Source: Anaerolineae bacterium
Lineage (GTDB): Bacteria; Chloroflexota; Anaerolineae; Aggregatilineales; UBA2796
NCBI GenBank assembly: GCA_019637615.1
Contig: JAHBVJ010000049.1
Span: forward strand, 1-40,636
Length of the DNA stretch: 40,636 nucleotides
Reading direction: 5' to 3'
The notes beneath the pieces were generated by a model. It was given only the letters and a program-made list of their open reading frames with translations. It was not told the DNA's origin and made no database searches. The translations under genes and the position numbers were made by a program. Below, one piece after another: positions 15,701 to 25,043 of this stretch (its first letter is position 1; each line of letters opens with the position of its first letter).

Positions 15701-16591
15701 TCAGAGCGCCAGATGCATCTCGATGCGTCGGAATGCTTCCACGTAGCCAAGCCGCTGAAAGGCCGCCCACGTCGGATGTCCCGCAGGTACGTTTTCTACC
15801 TTTGTGTCATGGAATGGGTGCTGCTTATGCAGCAGGTATAGCAACGCTTGCGCCAATTCATCGCTGATCGAGGGGCTTAACACGACATGGGTTAGTTGCA
15901 GCGGCAAAAGCTGATACACCAACCAACCAGATTCTTGGTTCGGCAGCGTAGCGCGTATACCGCGCAGGCTTCCAGCATGTAACAGGGATGAGGCTTCCTC
16001 TGTCCATGCTACGGGAACGTTGCGTTGGGCTAAGTAATGCTGTATCGCCTCCGCATCCAGCGGTTCCACCAGCGTTCCCTCTGGTACGTAAGACGTGACG
16101 AGTGGGCTAGGTGGGCGGCGGATCACCATGAGTTCCCCGATCTCCACAAAGCCGAGCTTTTGGAAGAGCCGATATGCCGGTTGATTGCCCTGAATAACTT
16201 CCAACTGCACTGTACGAACGTGTAGCCGCTTGGACATCTCGATGGAACGTTCCATCAGATATTGACCAACTTTGTTGCCACGCTGGTTCGGCAGCACCCC
16301 CAAGCGCGTAATCCATGATCGCTTTTCGCGCAGTCCAAGCATGATGATGCCAGTTGGTTGATCATCGGCATCGAACGCGATGGTGGAGCCTTCCAAGCTG
16401 ACATCATATTGGCGAATATAATCCGCCATGCGCTTGGCGTCCATCGGCATCGGGACGATATAGTCGATCCGCGTCTGGTTATACAGATCGGCAAGCTGGT
16501 CGTGCGTGTATACGTCCGCTGGTCGTGCCCGCAATGTGCTGGCAGATCCATCCCCTAGCACATGGGTGGTAAAGTGTTGTTCGCTGTTCAT
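15701..16591 (-). CDS. Double GNAT-domain acetyltransferase
   Basis: A 296-residue protein. The N-terminal GNAT domain (about 17-155) is complete: a motif-A strand ITRLGVLPNQRGNKVGQYLMERS with the acetyl-CoA pyrophosphate loop (QRGNKVG), then LEVIQGNQPAYRLFQKLGF. The C-terminal half (about 170-296) repeats the fold in degenerate form, ending with HPTWAAFQRLGYVEAFRRIEMHL but without a clear pyrophosphate loop, so it probably does not bind acetyl-CoA. The acceptor substrate is unknown. It begins six bases after the stop of the receiver at 16598, the tightest spacing in the operon, which suggests that its activity or partner is linked to the receiver. Confidence 0.85.
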   Translation of the reverse strand: MNSEQHFTTHVLGDGSASTLRARPADVYTHDQLADLYNQTRIDYIVPMPMDAKRMADYIRQYDVSLEGSTIAFDADDQPTGIIMLGLREKRSWITRLGVLPNQRGNKVGQYLMERSIEMSKRLHVRTVQLEVIQGNQPAYRLFQKLGFVEIGELMVIRRPPSPLVTSYVPEGTLVEPLDAEAIQHYLAQRNVPVAWTEEASSLLHAGSLRGIRATLPNQESGWLVYQLLPLQLTHVVLSPSISDELAQALLYLLHKQHPFHDTKVENVPAGHPTWAAFQRLGYVEAFRRIEMHLAL

Positions 16592-16597
16592 GGGCGG

Positions 16598-16987
16598 TTA
16601 CGGTTGCCCATGTTGAAGCACACCAGCGGTGATGAACTCCTCGATCTGGTTAACAAAGCGACGCGTATCGATGGGCTTCGTGATGATCCCATCGCAGCCA
16701 TAAGCGGCTGTCATGCGTTCCGCCATATCAATAGGCCATGATGTGAATGCGATAACGGGAATAGCGCTTAACGCCAACTGTTGCCGGATGATTCCGATGA
16801 CAGTTTGCCCATCGACATCGGGCAGCCCCAGATCAATCAAGATCAGGCTAGGCGTTGTTTCCAAGATCCTGAGCAGTCCTTCTTCGCCAGTAGCGAATGT
16901 TTCGATGCTGTGCCCGCGCTTGTTCAGCAATTTCGATGCCATTCGGCTGGTTTGCGGGTTATCCTCGATGAGGATGATGTGAGCCAT
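16598..16987 (-). CDS. Stand-alone response-regulator receiver
   Basis: A 129-residue receiver: IEDN pocket, phospho-acceptor Asp in LIDLGLPD, Thr in AFTSW and Lys in ITKPID. It has no output domain. It lies between the PLP-receiver fusion (52 bases upstream) and the GNAT gene (six bases downstream), all on the minus strand with no terminator between. Likely a CheY/Spo0F-like partner or shuttle; the window's histidine kinase at 19266 is an obvious candidate donor, by position only. Confidence 0.92.
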   Translation of the reverse strand: MAHIILIEDNPQTSRMASKLLNKRGHSIETFATGEEGLLRILETTPSLILIDLGLPDVDGQTVIGIIRQQLALSAIPVIAFTSWPIDMAERMTAAYGCDGIITKPIDTRRFVNQIEEFITAGVLQHGQP

Positions 16988-17039
16988 TATCGCGTTCCTT
17001 ATTCCTTAATGTCTCGGATGGCCTGTTCGCAACTTACCA

Positions 17040-19130
17040 CTACACAAGCTGCTTTTCAACTTCTTCGACCAGTTTGCGACGATCAAGCGTTGCCTTGGGC
17101 CAAAAGACGGCGTTGTCCATCCGGGCGCGTTCAGCTTCGCTGAGGTCTTTGGCGCTCATGATGGCGACTTTCGTATGGCGGGTATTCTCCTCCCGACGGA
17201 TGCGCTGCAGCACATCGAGGCCGCCCATATCTGGCAGCATGATGTCGAGGATGACCAGATCGGGATGCAGTTCTTGAACTGCTTTGAGCGCTCCTTCTCC
17301 TGTATGAGCTTCACGGATCTCGAATTTCTTCTCGGCTTCAAGAATCCTTTTGACGAGTCGGGAATCATACAGATTATCGTCCACAATCAGCACTTTGCGT
17401 AAATCGTGCGCAGCGGGCGGGTGTACGAGTGGTTGAGGCACATGCTCAATAGGCGCATCGGCGCGGTCGTCAAGCTCGATCTCGTCATGCAGTGTCTCCA
17501 CAACATGTTTAAACAGATCACGCGTATCGAAATTGCCCTTCAGCCAGACAGAATCCGTATTCCCTTCCAACCGCACTTTATCCGCTTCTGTCAAGGACTT
17601 GCCGGATAGCACGATCACAGGAATATGCGCCGTTTCAGGGTTTCCTTTTAATTGCTCCAACAGGGCGAAGCCATCCATCTGCGGCATCGTCAAATCAGTG
17701 ATCACAAGATCAGGGCGACGCTGACGCACAAGATCAAGCCCGTCTAGCGGGTTGTTCGCCTCGAAGACGCGGTAATGCTTGTTGGCTTGCAGCAAACGAC
17801 GAATCAAGCGGCTGTCATGCGGATTGTCATCGATCACGAGCACTTTGGTGATCTGCTCATCGAGACGCTCAAGTGCCGCGCCAAGCCCTTCCTCCAAGCG
17901 TACCGGCGCGCTGCTTTCGACTTCCAGATCCATGACATACTGATCTTCAAGGATGTGCTTTTCAGCGGGGAAGGTATGTCCGGAGCAGTTGATCAGGACG
18001 GTTTCGTCAGGCTTGATCTGTCCAAGCGCCAGCAGCTTTTCGAGGCCAGCAAAAGCCACTGCGGACGCGGGTTCGACGCTCAAGCCTTCGGTACGGGCGA
18101 CACGGCGCATAGCGCGGAAGGCTTGGCTATCATCGACGCACACCATCGCGCCGCCATCTTTCAAAATCGCCTTGCGCAGCATCGTGTAGCTGGGGCCGGG
18201 GTCGCCCGTAGCAAGCACGGCGATGCGTGTTGTGGGCACCACGGCGGGCGCTTCACTCAGCCCGCGCTCAAAGGCTTGCACCATCGGCGCGCATCCGTCC
18301 ACCTGCACGACGGCAAGTTTGGGGATTTTGTCGATCAAACCAAGCTTGAACAGTTCCTCGAAGCCTTTATGCACGCCCAACGGCCCGATGCCACCGCTGA
18401 CCGCTTGTAAGTACCAATCGGGGGCGATCCAGCGCTCACCATCCGCCAGTTCCAAGCCGAGCTGCTCGGCTACTTCGAACGCCAGCGTCTTCATGCTCTC
18501 TTTGCCCGCCACACCGCGCGCCCCGCGATCAAAATAGGCGTTGCGCCGTGCCGCGAAATCCGCCGCGACCTTTTTGGTCTGATCGTAGCTGCCCGATACC
18601 TTGACGATCTCAGCGCCATACAAGCCGAGTTCGCGCATCTTTTCGGCGGGCACCATGCTGGGCAGGAATATCCACAATTTGATCCCGGCGCGGGCGCAAT
18701 AAGCGGCATAAGCGGCGGCAGCGTTGCCAGTCGAGGCGAGCACACATTCTTGAATGCCAACCTGTCGTAGGATGGAAATGGATAGCGCGCCTTGGCGATC
18801 CTTGAAGGAGCCAGTTGGCGACTGCCGTTCATCCTTAATGAACAGATGAGAATGACCGAGCGCACGCCCTAGCCCTTCCGCCCGCAGAATAGGTGTCCAG
18901 CCTTCGCCAATCGACACCTTGTACTTGTAGTCAGTGAGGGGCAGCAGTTCTTCGTAACGCCACAGCGAGGTCGGGCGACGGGTTAACCCTTGAGGCCACT
19001 GCACTGCCGAATAATCGTAACGGGCGTCCAGCCACAGCCCGCCGCATGACTCGCATTTGGAGATCATGACCGAAGGCGGCATCTCGTGCCCGCAAGACAG
19101 ACAAACCACATGTGAAAAAAGGGAGGGCAT
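17040..19130 (-). CDS. Threonine-synthase-like PLP enzyme fused to two receiver domains
   Basis: A 696-residue fusion. Residues 1-30 are a zinc ribbon (C10, C13, C26, C29). Residues about 60-395 are a fold-type II PLP enzyme of the threonine synthase family: SPTGSFKDRQG with the Schiff-base lysine K110, ASTGN (133-136) for the PLP ring, SGGIGPLG (about 245-252) for the phosphate, and a late NCSGHTF loop. All look intact, so catalysis (threonine from O-phosphohomoserine, or a related beta/gamma-replacement) is plausible. Two CheY-like receivers follow: REC1 about 428-545 (D434/D435, acceptor D479, K531) and REC2 about 578-696 (D584/D585, acceptor D629, K679), joined by a Pro/His-rich linker. 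The GGAG Shine-Dalgarno supports the ATG at 19130. A frameshift or joined-gene artefact is unlikely because the frame is continuous and the linkers are coding-like. Confidence 0.92.
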   Translation of the reverse strand: MPSLFSHVVCLSCGHEMPPSVMISKCESCGGLWLDARYDYSAVQWPQGLTRRPTSLWRYEELLPLTDYKYKVSIGEGWTPILRAEGLGRALGHSHLFIKDERQSPTGSFKDRQGALSISILRQVGIQECVLASTGNAAAAYAAYCARAGIKLWIFLPSMVPAEKMRELGLYGAEIVKVSGSYDQTKKVAADFAARRNAYFDRGARGVAGKESMKTLAFEVAEQLGLELADGERWIAPDWYLQAVSGGIGPLGVHKGFEELFKLGLIDKIPKLAVVQVDGCAPMVQAFERGLSEAPAVVPTTRIAVLATGDPGPSYTMLRKAILKDGGAMVCVDDSQAFRAMRRVARTEGLSVEPASAVAFAGLEKLLALGQIKPDETVLINCSGHTFPAEKHILEDQYVMDLEVESSAPVRLEEGLGAALERLDEQITKVLVIDDNPHDSRLIRRLLQANKHYRVFEANNPLDGLDLVRQRRPDLVITDLTMPQMDGFALLEQLKGNPETAHIPVIVLSGKSLTEADKVRLEGNTDSVWLKGNFDTRDLFKHVVETLHDEIELDDRADAPIEHVPQPLVHPPAAHDLRKVLIVDDNLYDSRLVKRILEAEKKFEIREAHTGEGALKAVQELHPDLVILDIMLPDMGGLDVLQRIRREENTRHTKVAIMSAKDLSEAERARMDNAVFWPKATLDRRKLVEEVEKQLV

Positions 19131-19205
19131 TACTTCGACTCCATACCGTAATCGCGTGTCAAAATGGATTTATAGAAATGTTTTATTTTTTGGCTGTCGA
19201 TATTT

Positions 19206-19244
19206 TTAGAAAAAGCCAGCAGCGACTTGATCCGTCGCTGCTGG
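19206..19244 (-). terminator. Rho-independent terminator of the histidine kinase gene
   Basis: Perfect 11-bp arms ccagcagcgac (19216-19226) and gtcgctgctgg (19234-19244), loop of seven, followed on the minus strand by CTTTTTCT. It lies 20 bases past the kinase stop and separates the kinase operon from the PLP-receiver operon. Confidence 0.88.
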
Positions 19245-19265
19245 TCAGAACTGAAACGAACCGCC

Positions 19266-22200
19266 CTATTGGACTGCCGCTTCTTCTTTTACGATTGGCA
19301 GGGTGAAGTAGAAGTTGGAGCCTTGTCCTAGTGTGCTTTCTACCCAGATTCGCCCACCATGCATATTCACAAGGTGCTGCGTGATCGTCAGGCCGAGTCC
19401 GGTACCGCCCGCTTTCCGCGACGACGAACTATCTGCCTGATAGAAGCGCTCAAAGACGTATGGCACACGATCCGACTCGATACCCATGCCTGTATCGCTC
19501 ACATTGAGCAGCACCATATCTGCTCCCGGCTCGTAGGAGGCGGTCAGGCGCACTTCGCCGCGTTCCGTGAACTTGATTGCGTTGCTGATCAAGTTGTTCA
19601 GGATTTGGCGCACGCGCACAAGATCGGCCTGTAACGGAGGCATATCGGGATCGAGGTCGAATACGATGGAGACGGGTTTATCTTTCACCAACACGCTCGT
19701 CATCCGCCCGACTTCTTCCGCGAGTTGGAACAGATCAACAGGATGCGGGTCAATGTCCAAACGTCCAGCTTCGATCTTAGCGAGATCAAGGATGTCGTTG
19801 ATCAAGCTGAGGAGGTGCTGACCACCATAGTGGATGGCACCAAGGTCTTCGTTCACCTCTTCTGGCAAGTCACCGCTGACGCCGTCCAGCAGCATCCGCG
19901 AATAACCGATGATTGAGTTGAGCGGCGTGCGCAGCTCATGGCTCATCGAGGCAAGGAATTCGGATTTCAGACGGTCAACTTTACGCAACTGTTCAGCGAT
20001 TTCCGCTTGCTGTCCATATTGACGCGCGTTCTGAATGGCAACCGCCACTTGGTTGCCCAAGACCGTCTTGATACGCGCCTTAAGTTCAGTAAAGTAGTCA
20101 GGCTTCTCGGATTGCAGGTCGAGCACGCCGACGAGCGTATCGCCTACCACCATCGGCACTGCCATCTCGGCACGTGTGTTGGGGAGCAAGACGTTGGGCA
20201 GGAAGTCTGGCGCTTGCGTCACATCGTTGACGATCACGGCCTCCCGTGAGCGTGCGCAGCGTGCCACCAGTGAAGCTGGATGGTCGAAGGCGATGCGGTG
20301 TCCGCGCTCACGCATGATCCGTCCGGCCTCGCCAGCGCCAGCCGCCAGTTCCAGCGTATCACCAGCTTCATTGAGCAGATACACGTGGGCATGATACAGA
20401 TTGAACCGTTCTTTGGTCAGGTCTACCACGGTTTGCAGCAGCTTATCTACCGCCAACAGTGAGGCCACCACCGAGCTGACGTTTGCCACCGTTTCCAGTT
20501 CTTGCGCACGTGCCACGTTCTCTTGCAAGGCTGCTTCCTGTGCAAGTGCTGCGCGACGGCTGGCGATAACGGCGGAAGCGGTCGGGATGATCGACGTGAA
20601 CACATCGCGCGTCTGGGGCGAGAAACTCTGCGGTTCCGACCAACGGAAGGAGATGATACCCTCCCATTTCGCCGTCTTGAGCGGGATAGCAATGAGTGCC
20701 GTCACTTTCAAGGCCGCCATGAAGTCTCGGATAATGCCTGTAGTTGTCCGTGGATCGTTGAAAACGTCTTCGATGAAGATGGGTTCATCAGGGTTATCGA
20801 TGAGCATCTGAAGGATCGGGAAATCGTTCTTCGTCAGGTATGATGTGGGCAGAGAACTGATCGGAATTGACGTTCCGTCGGATGTCACTACCGCCGCTGC
20901 TTGAAGGGCAAGCAGATCACCATTCTCATCTGTCTTAGCGAAATAGAGAGCTGCGTTCGCCGCACTGAGGTGTCCAGCAAAGTTGGAGAGCAGTTTGAGC
21001 ACTTGCTCTTCGTTCTCGGCTTGCGCGAGTGCCGAATCTACTTCCGCCAATTGTTGAGCGCGCAACCGTCCTTGCTCGGTCTGGGCGAACGAGCGCGCAT
21101 TCTGCACCGCTACCGCGATCTGGTTACCGAGGATGGTCTGGATACGCGCCTTAACCTCGGTGAAGTTATCTGCCAAATCGGATTGCAGGTCGAGCACGCC
21201 GACGAGCTTATCGCCCACCACCATCGGCACTGCCATTTCGGCACGCGTGTTGGGCAGCAGCGGGTTGGGCAGGAAGTTCTGTGCTTGTGTTACATCGTTG
21301 ACGAGTACCGCTTCGTGCGAACGCGCACAGCGTGCCACGATAGATGTTGGGTGCCCAATCGCAATGCGGTGACTGCGTGCTTTCATGAGTCGTCCGGCCT
21401 CACCAGCGCCAGCCGCCAGTTCCAATTTTTCACCCTCTGCGTTCAGCAGATACACATGAGCATGGTACAGACCGAAGTCGGTCTTGATCATTTCAACGGC
21501 TGTTTGCAGCAGTTCATCGAGGTTGAGATTGGTAGCAGCGTTGGAGCTTACGTTAGCGACCGTTTCCAGCTCACTAGCGCGGGTTCTGATTTCTTCTTCT
21601 GCCCGTTTGCTTTCAGTGATGTCGCGCGAAGTGCCGAGCACACCGATGATGTCGCCAGCGGCGTTGCGCAGCGGTATCTTCTTAGTGTCAAAGATATGCA
21701 GCGTACCATCGGCATAGTTCACCACGTCGTTAGGGTTCTCGATCAACTGACCGGTCGTCAACACGTCCACGTCGTCGGCGCGGAAGCCGCGAATGCCTTG
21801 TGCCGGATCACCCTCGATCAGATAGGCTGGTGTGCCCAGATCGTAGTCGTCCTTGCCGATCATGTCTTCCGGCTTGCGGTTGCCATACCATGTGGCGAAG
21901 GCTTCGTTGACCATCACGTACCGGAAATTGCGATCCTTCAAGAAGATCCAGTCCGGTGTTCCGTTCACGATGGAGTCAAGCAGCTTGTTGTTGTCTTGCA
22001 CATTCAAGTAGGTACGGGCATTCTGCACCGCCACTGCGATCTGGTTACCGAGGATGGTCTGGATACGCGCCTTAACCTCGGTGAAGTTATCTACTTTCTC
22101 GGATTGCAGGTCGAGCACACCGACGAGCTTATCGCCCACCACCATCGGCACCGTCATTTCGGCACGTGTATCGGGCAGCAGTTTGTTGGGCAAGAAGTCT

Positions 22201-24965
22201 GGTGCGCTCTGCACGTCATTGACGATGACGGCCTCGTGCGAACGAGCGCAGCGTGCCACCAGTGATGCCGGATGGTCAAAGGCAATGCGGTGTCCGCGCT
22301 CACGCATGATCCGTCCGGCCTCGCCAGCGCCAGAGGTGAGCACCAAGTGACCACTTGCCTCGTCTAACAGGTAAATATGAGCGTGATAAAAGCCGAAGTC
22401 GGTCTTGATCATTTCGACGGCTGTTTGCAGCAGTTCATCGAGGTTGAGATTGGTGGCGACCGTCGAGCTTACCTTGGTGACCGTTTCCAGCTCACTAGCG
22501 CGGGTCTTGACTTCTTCTTCAGCCTTTTTGCCTTGAGTGATGTCGCGCGAAGTGCCGAGCACGCCGATGATGTCGCCAGCCGCGTTGCGCAGCGGTATCT
22601 TCTTGGTGTCAAAGATGTGCAGCGTACCATCGGCGTAGTTCACCACGTCGTTAGGATTCTCGATCAACTGACCGGTCGTCAACACATCCACGTCGTCGGC
22701 GCGGAAACCGCGAATGCCTTGTGCCGGATCGCCCTCGATCAGGTAGGCTGGTGTGCCCAGATCGTAGTCGTCCTTGCCGATCATGTCTTCCGGCTTGCGG
22801 TTGCCATACCACGTGGCGAAGGCTTCGTTGACCATCACATAGCGGAAATTGCGATCCTTCAAGAAAATCCAGTCCGGCGTTCCGTTCACGATGGAGTCAA
22901 GCAGCTTGTTGTTGTCTTGCACATTCAAGTAGGTACGGGCATTCTGCACCGCTACCGCGATCTGGTTGCCAAGGATAGTCTGGATACGCGCTTTCGATTC
23001 GGTGAAATTGCCTACTGTATCAGATTGCAGGTCGAGCACGCCGACGAGCTTATCGCCCACCACCATCGGCACTGCCATTTCGGAACGTGTATCAGGCAGC
23101 AGCGGATTGGGCAGGAAGTCTGGTGCGCTCCGTACGTCATTGACGATGACGGCCTCGTGCGAACGGGCACAGCGTGCCACCAGTGACGCCGGATGGTCAA
23201 CGGCGATGCGATGTCCGCGCTCGCGCATGAGCTTTCCGGCCTCGCCAGCGCCGAACGCCAGCTCCAATTTGTCACCCTCGGCGTTCAACAGGTAAATGTG
23301 CGCGTGATACAAGTTGAACCGTTGTTTGGCTAAGTTAACGACCGTTTGCAGCACCGTGTTCAAATCGAGTACGGTCGCCGCCACCGAGCTAACTTCCGCC
23401 ACCGTTTCCAATTCCTGCGCACGCGCCACGTTCTCTTGCAAGACGATTTCTTGAGCAAGTGCAGCGCGGCGGCTGGCGATAACGGCGGAGGCAGTCGGGA
23501 TGATCGACGTGCATATAGCGCGTATTTCAGCGGGGAAGGTTTGCGCTGACGTCCAACGGAAGGAGATCAAGCCTTTCCATTTGTTACCTGTACGCAGCGG
23601 GATCACGATCAAGGATTTGATCTGTAGTGCGTTCAGGAAGTTGCGGATGATACCGCCTTCCGCGCGCGGATCAGTGGCAACGTCTTCCACGAACAACGGC
23701 TCATTAGGATTGCTAATGATCAGGTCGAAGACGGGGAATTCATCTCTGGTCAAGAACAACTTGGGCTGTGTACTCAGCGGAACAAAATTCCCGTCGGGGG
23801 TCATAACGGCGGCGGTACGCACACCTAACAGGCTGTCATGGTCGTCCGTTTCGGTGAAGTACAATGCCGTGCCAGCCACGTTGAGGCGTCCGGCGAAGGT
23901 GGACAGCAGAGACAGAACTTGTTCTTCATTATCGGACTGGGCAAGCGCCGAATCGATTTCTGCCAAGCGTTGGGTATACAAACGCGCTTGCTCGGTCTGG
24001 GCGAACGAGCGCGCATTCTGCACCGCTACCGCGATCTGGTTGCCGAGAATGGTCTGAATATGGGCTTTCGCTTCGGTGAAGTTACCCGGCCTATCGGATT
24101 GCAGGTCAAGCACGCCGACGAGCTTATCACCGACTACCATCGGTACTGCCATTTCGGAACGTGTGTCAGGCAGCAGTTTGTTGGGCAGGAAGTCCGGTGC
24201 GCTCCGCACGTCATTAACGATGACGGCTTGTTGCGAACGGGCACACCGTGCCACCAACGAAGCGGGATGGTCAAAGGCAATGCGGTGACCACGTTCCCGC
24301 ATCATCCGTCCGGCCTCACCGGTGCCAGTTGCCATCTCCAAGGCATCGCCCGCCGCGTTCAGCAGATACACATGAGCGTGATAAAACCCGAAACGCTCTT
24401 TCGTTAGGTCCACCACGGTTTGCAGCAGCTTAGTCACGTCAAGGATGCTGGCTGCCGCCGCGCTCACTTCTGCCATCGTTTCCAATTCTTGGGCGCGTTG
24501 CAGGTTTTCTTGCAAAACCGAGGGGGTGGCTTCGTCATTCAGCACGCTCGTGATGTTTCGCATCATGACGACGATACCATCCGGCATCGGCTTGGTATCG
24601 TAACCGTTGCCATTGCGCACACGATTCGTCTTCGCGTACCACGGGAACATGCGCCAGTTGAAGGTCTGGACTGTCCCGTTGTCATTCTTGAAATGATCAA
24701 ACTCATTGGCTAGATTTTCACCGTTGAGTGCGCGTTGGTGAAGCTCTTTCCAGTAGGTTGGTGTATCGGGGAAAATGTCGTAATGGCTGAGGCCGATGAG
24801 CGAAGCGTCGTCTAGCTGATAGTCATCAATCCAATGCTGATTTGCCATCACATAGCGCATCTCACGGTCAAATACGGCGATGCCGAATGGAGATACGCCA
24901 ACCAATAGATCTAGCTGATCAAAAGTACCTGCCATAGCGGGTCTAGATAAAGTATGTGTGGTCAT
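19266..24965 (-). CDS. Giant soluble multi-PAS/GAF histidine kinase
   Basis: A 1899-residue cytoplasmic sensor kinase with no membrane helix or signal peptide. Domain order by eye: PAS (about 12-130), GAF-a (160-330), GAF-b (335-505), GAF-a (515-680), PAS (685-812), GAF-a (820-985), PAS (990-1118), GAF-a (1128-1290), GAF-b (1295-1465), GAF-a (1475-1640), HisKA (1665-1735), HATPase (1775-1890). There are thus five GAF-a and two GAF-b copies. The phospho-accepting histidine is H1676 (SHELRTPLN); the N box (NNLISNAIKFTERG), G1 (DTGMGI), F (FERFYQ) and G2 (GTGLGLTI) are intact. There is no C-terminal receiver, so it must signal through separate receivers; two are encoded just upstream in the same operon. 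GGAG supports the start. The ligands of the GAF/PAS domains cannot be told. Confidence 0.95.
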   Translation of the reverse strand: MTTHTLSRPAMAGTFDQLDLLVGVSPFGIAVFDREMRYVMANQHWIDDYQLDDASLIGLSHYDIFPDTPTYWKELHQRALNGENLANEFDHFKNDNGTVQTFNWRMFPWYAKTNRVRNGNGYDTKPMPDGIVVMMRNITSVLNDEATPSVLQENLQRAQELETMAEVSAAAASILDVTKLLQTVVDLTKERFGFYHAHVYLLNAAGDALEMATGTGEAGRMMRERGHRIAFDHPASLVARCARSQQAVIVNDVRSAPDFLPNKLLPDTRSEMAVPMVVGDKLVGVLDLQSDRPGNFTEAKAHIQTILGNQIAVAVQNARSFAQTEQARLYTQRLAEIDSALAQSDNEEQVLSLLSTFAGRLNVAGTALYFTETDDHDSLLGVRTAAVMTPDGNFVPLSTQPKLFLTRDEFPVFDLIISNPNEPLFVEDVATDPRAEGGIIRNFLNALQIKSLIVIPLRTGNKWKGLISFRWTSAQTFPAEIRAICTSIIPTASAVIASRRAALAQEIVLQENVARAQELETVAEVSSVAATVLDLNTVLQTVVNLAKQRFNLYHAHIYLLNAEGDKLELAFGAGEAGKLMRERGHRIAVDHPASLVARCARSHEAVIVNDVRSAPDFLPNPLLPDTRSEMAVPMVVGDKLVGVLDLQSDTVGNFTESKARIQTILGNQIAVAVQNARTYLNVQDNNKLLDSIVNGTPDWIFLKDRNFRYVMVNEAFATWYGNRKPEDMIGKDDYDLGTPAYLIEGDPAQGIRGFRADDVDVLTTGQLIENPNDVVNYADGTLHIFDTKKIPLRNAAGDIIGVLGTSRDITQGKKAEEEVKTRASELETVTKVSSTVATNLNLDELLQTAVEMIKTDFGFYHAHIYLLDEASGHLVLTSGAGEAGRIMRERGHRIAFDHPASLVARCARSHEAVIVNDVQSAPDFLPNKLLPDTRAEMTVPMVVGDKLVGVLDLQSEKVDNFTEVKARIQTILGNQIAVAVQNARTYLNVQDNNKLLDSIVNGTPDWIFLKDRNFRYVMVNEAFATWYGNRKPEDMIGKDDYDLGTPAYLIEGDPAQGIRGFRADDVDVLTTGQLIENPNDVVNYADGTLHIFDTKKIPLRNAAGDIIGVLGTSRDITESKRAEEEIRTRASELETVANVSSNAATNLNLDELLQTAVEMIKTDFGLYHAHVYLLNAEGEKLELAAGAGEAGRLMKARSHRIAIGHPTSIVARCARSHEAVLVNDVTQAQNFLPNPLLPNTRAEMAVPMVVGDKLVGVLDLQSDLADNFTEVKARIQTILGNQIAVAVQNARSFAQTEQGRLRAQQLAEVDSALAQAENEEQVLKLLSNFAGHLSAANAALYFAKTDENGDLLALQAAAVVTSDGTSIPISSLPTSYLTKNDFPILQMLIDNPDEPIFIEDVFNDPRTTTGIIRDFMAALKVTALIAIPLKTAKWEGIISFRWSEPQSFSPQTRDVFTSIIPTASAVIASRRAALAQEAALQENVARAQELETVANVSSVVASLLAVDKLLQTVVDLTKERFNLYHAHVYLLNEAGDTLELAAGAGEAGRIMRERGHRIAFDHPASLVARCARSREAVIVNDVTQAPDFLPNVLLPNTRAEMAVPMVVGDTLVGVLDLQSEKPDYFTELKARIKTVLGNQVAVAIQNARQYGQQAEIAEQLRKVDRLKSEFLASMSHELRTPLNSIIGYSRMLLDGVSGDLPEEVNEDLGAIHYGGQHLLSLINDILDLAKIEAGRLDIDPHPVDLFQLAEEVGRMTSVLVKDKPVSIVFDLDPDMPPLQADLVRVRQILNNLISNAIKFTERGEVRLTASYEPGADMVLLNVSDTGMGIESDRVPYVFERFYQADSSSSRKAGGTGLGLTITQHLVNMHGGRIWVESTLGQGSNFYFTLPIVKEEAAVQ
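21600..23420 (-). repeat. Tandem 921-bp PAS-GAF duplication inside the kinase gene
   Basis: Two adjacent units of 921 bases (307 codons) each encode one PAS and one GAF-a domain; for example the same ten-base word starts at 22001 and 22922. The PAS halves (about 132 residues, starting at residues 680 and 987) are identical in amino acids, while their DNA differs at roughly fifteen positions by eye, all silent. The GAF-a halves have diverged in amino acids. Confidence 0.9.
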
Positions 24966-25043
24966 GAAAGCTCCAAATACATTACGCGTCGATTATGAGC
25001 CAATTCCAGTAGGGTGAAGGCCAATTCCGGTCTAGGGCATCGC

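Noticed and set aside
20901..22265. 454-codon open frame on the + strand
   Set aside because: It is antisense to the kinase GAF/PAS coding region. The pattern repeats with the domain duplication (also at 22377-23186 and 23838-24407), as expected for a shadow of biased codon use, and the kinase reading has full motifs.
24999..25030. Direct repeat gccaattcc upstream of the kinase
   Set aside because: Only two short copies 21-22 bases apart; too little to call a site.
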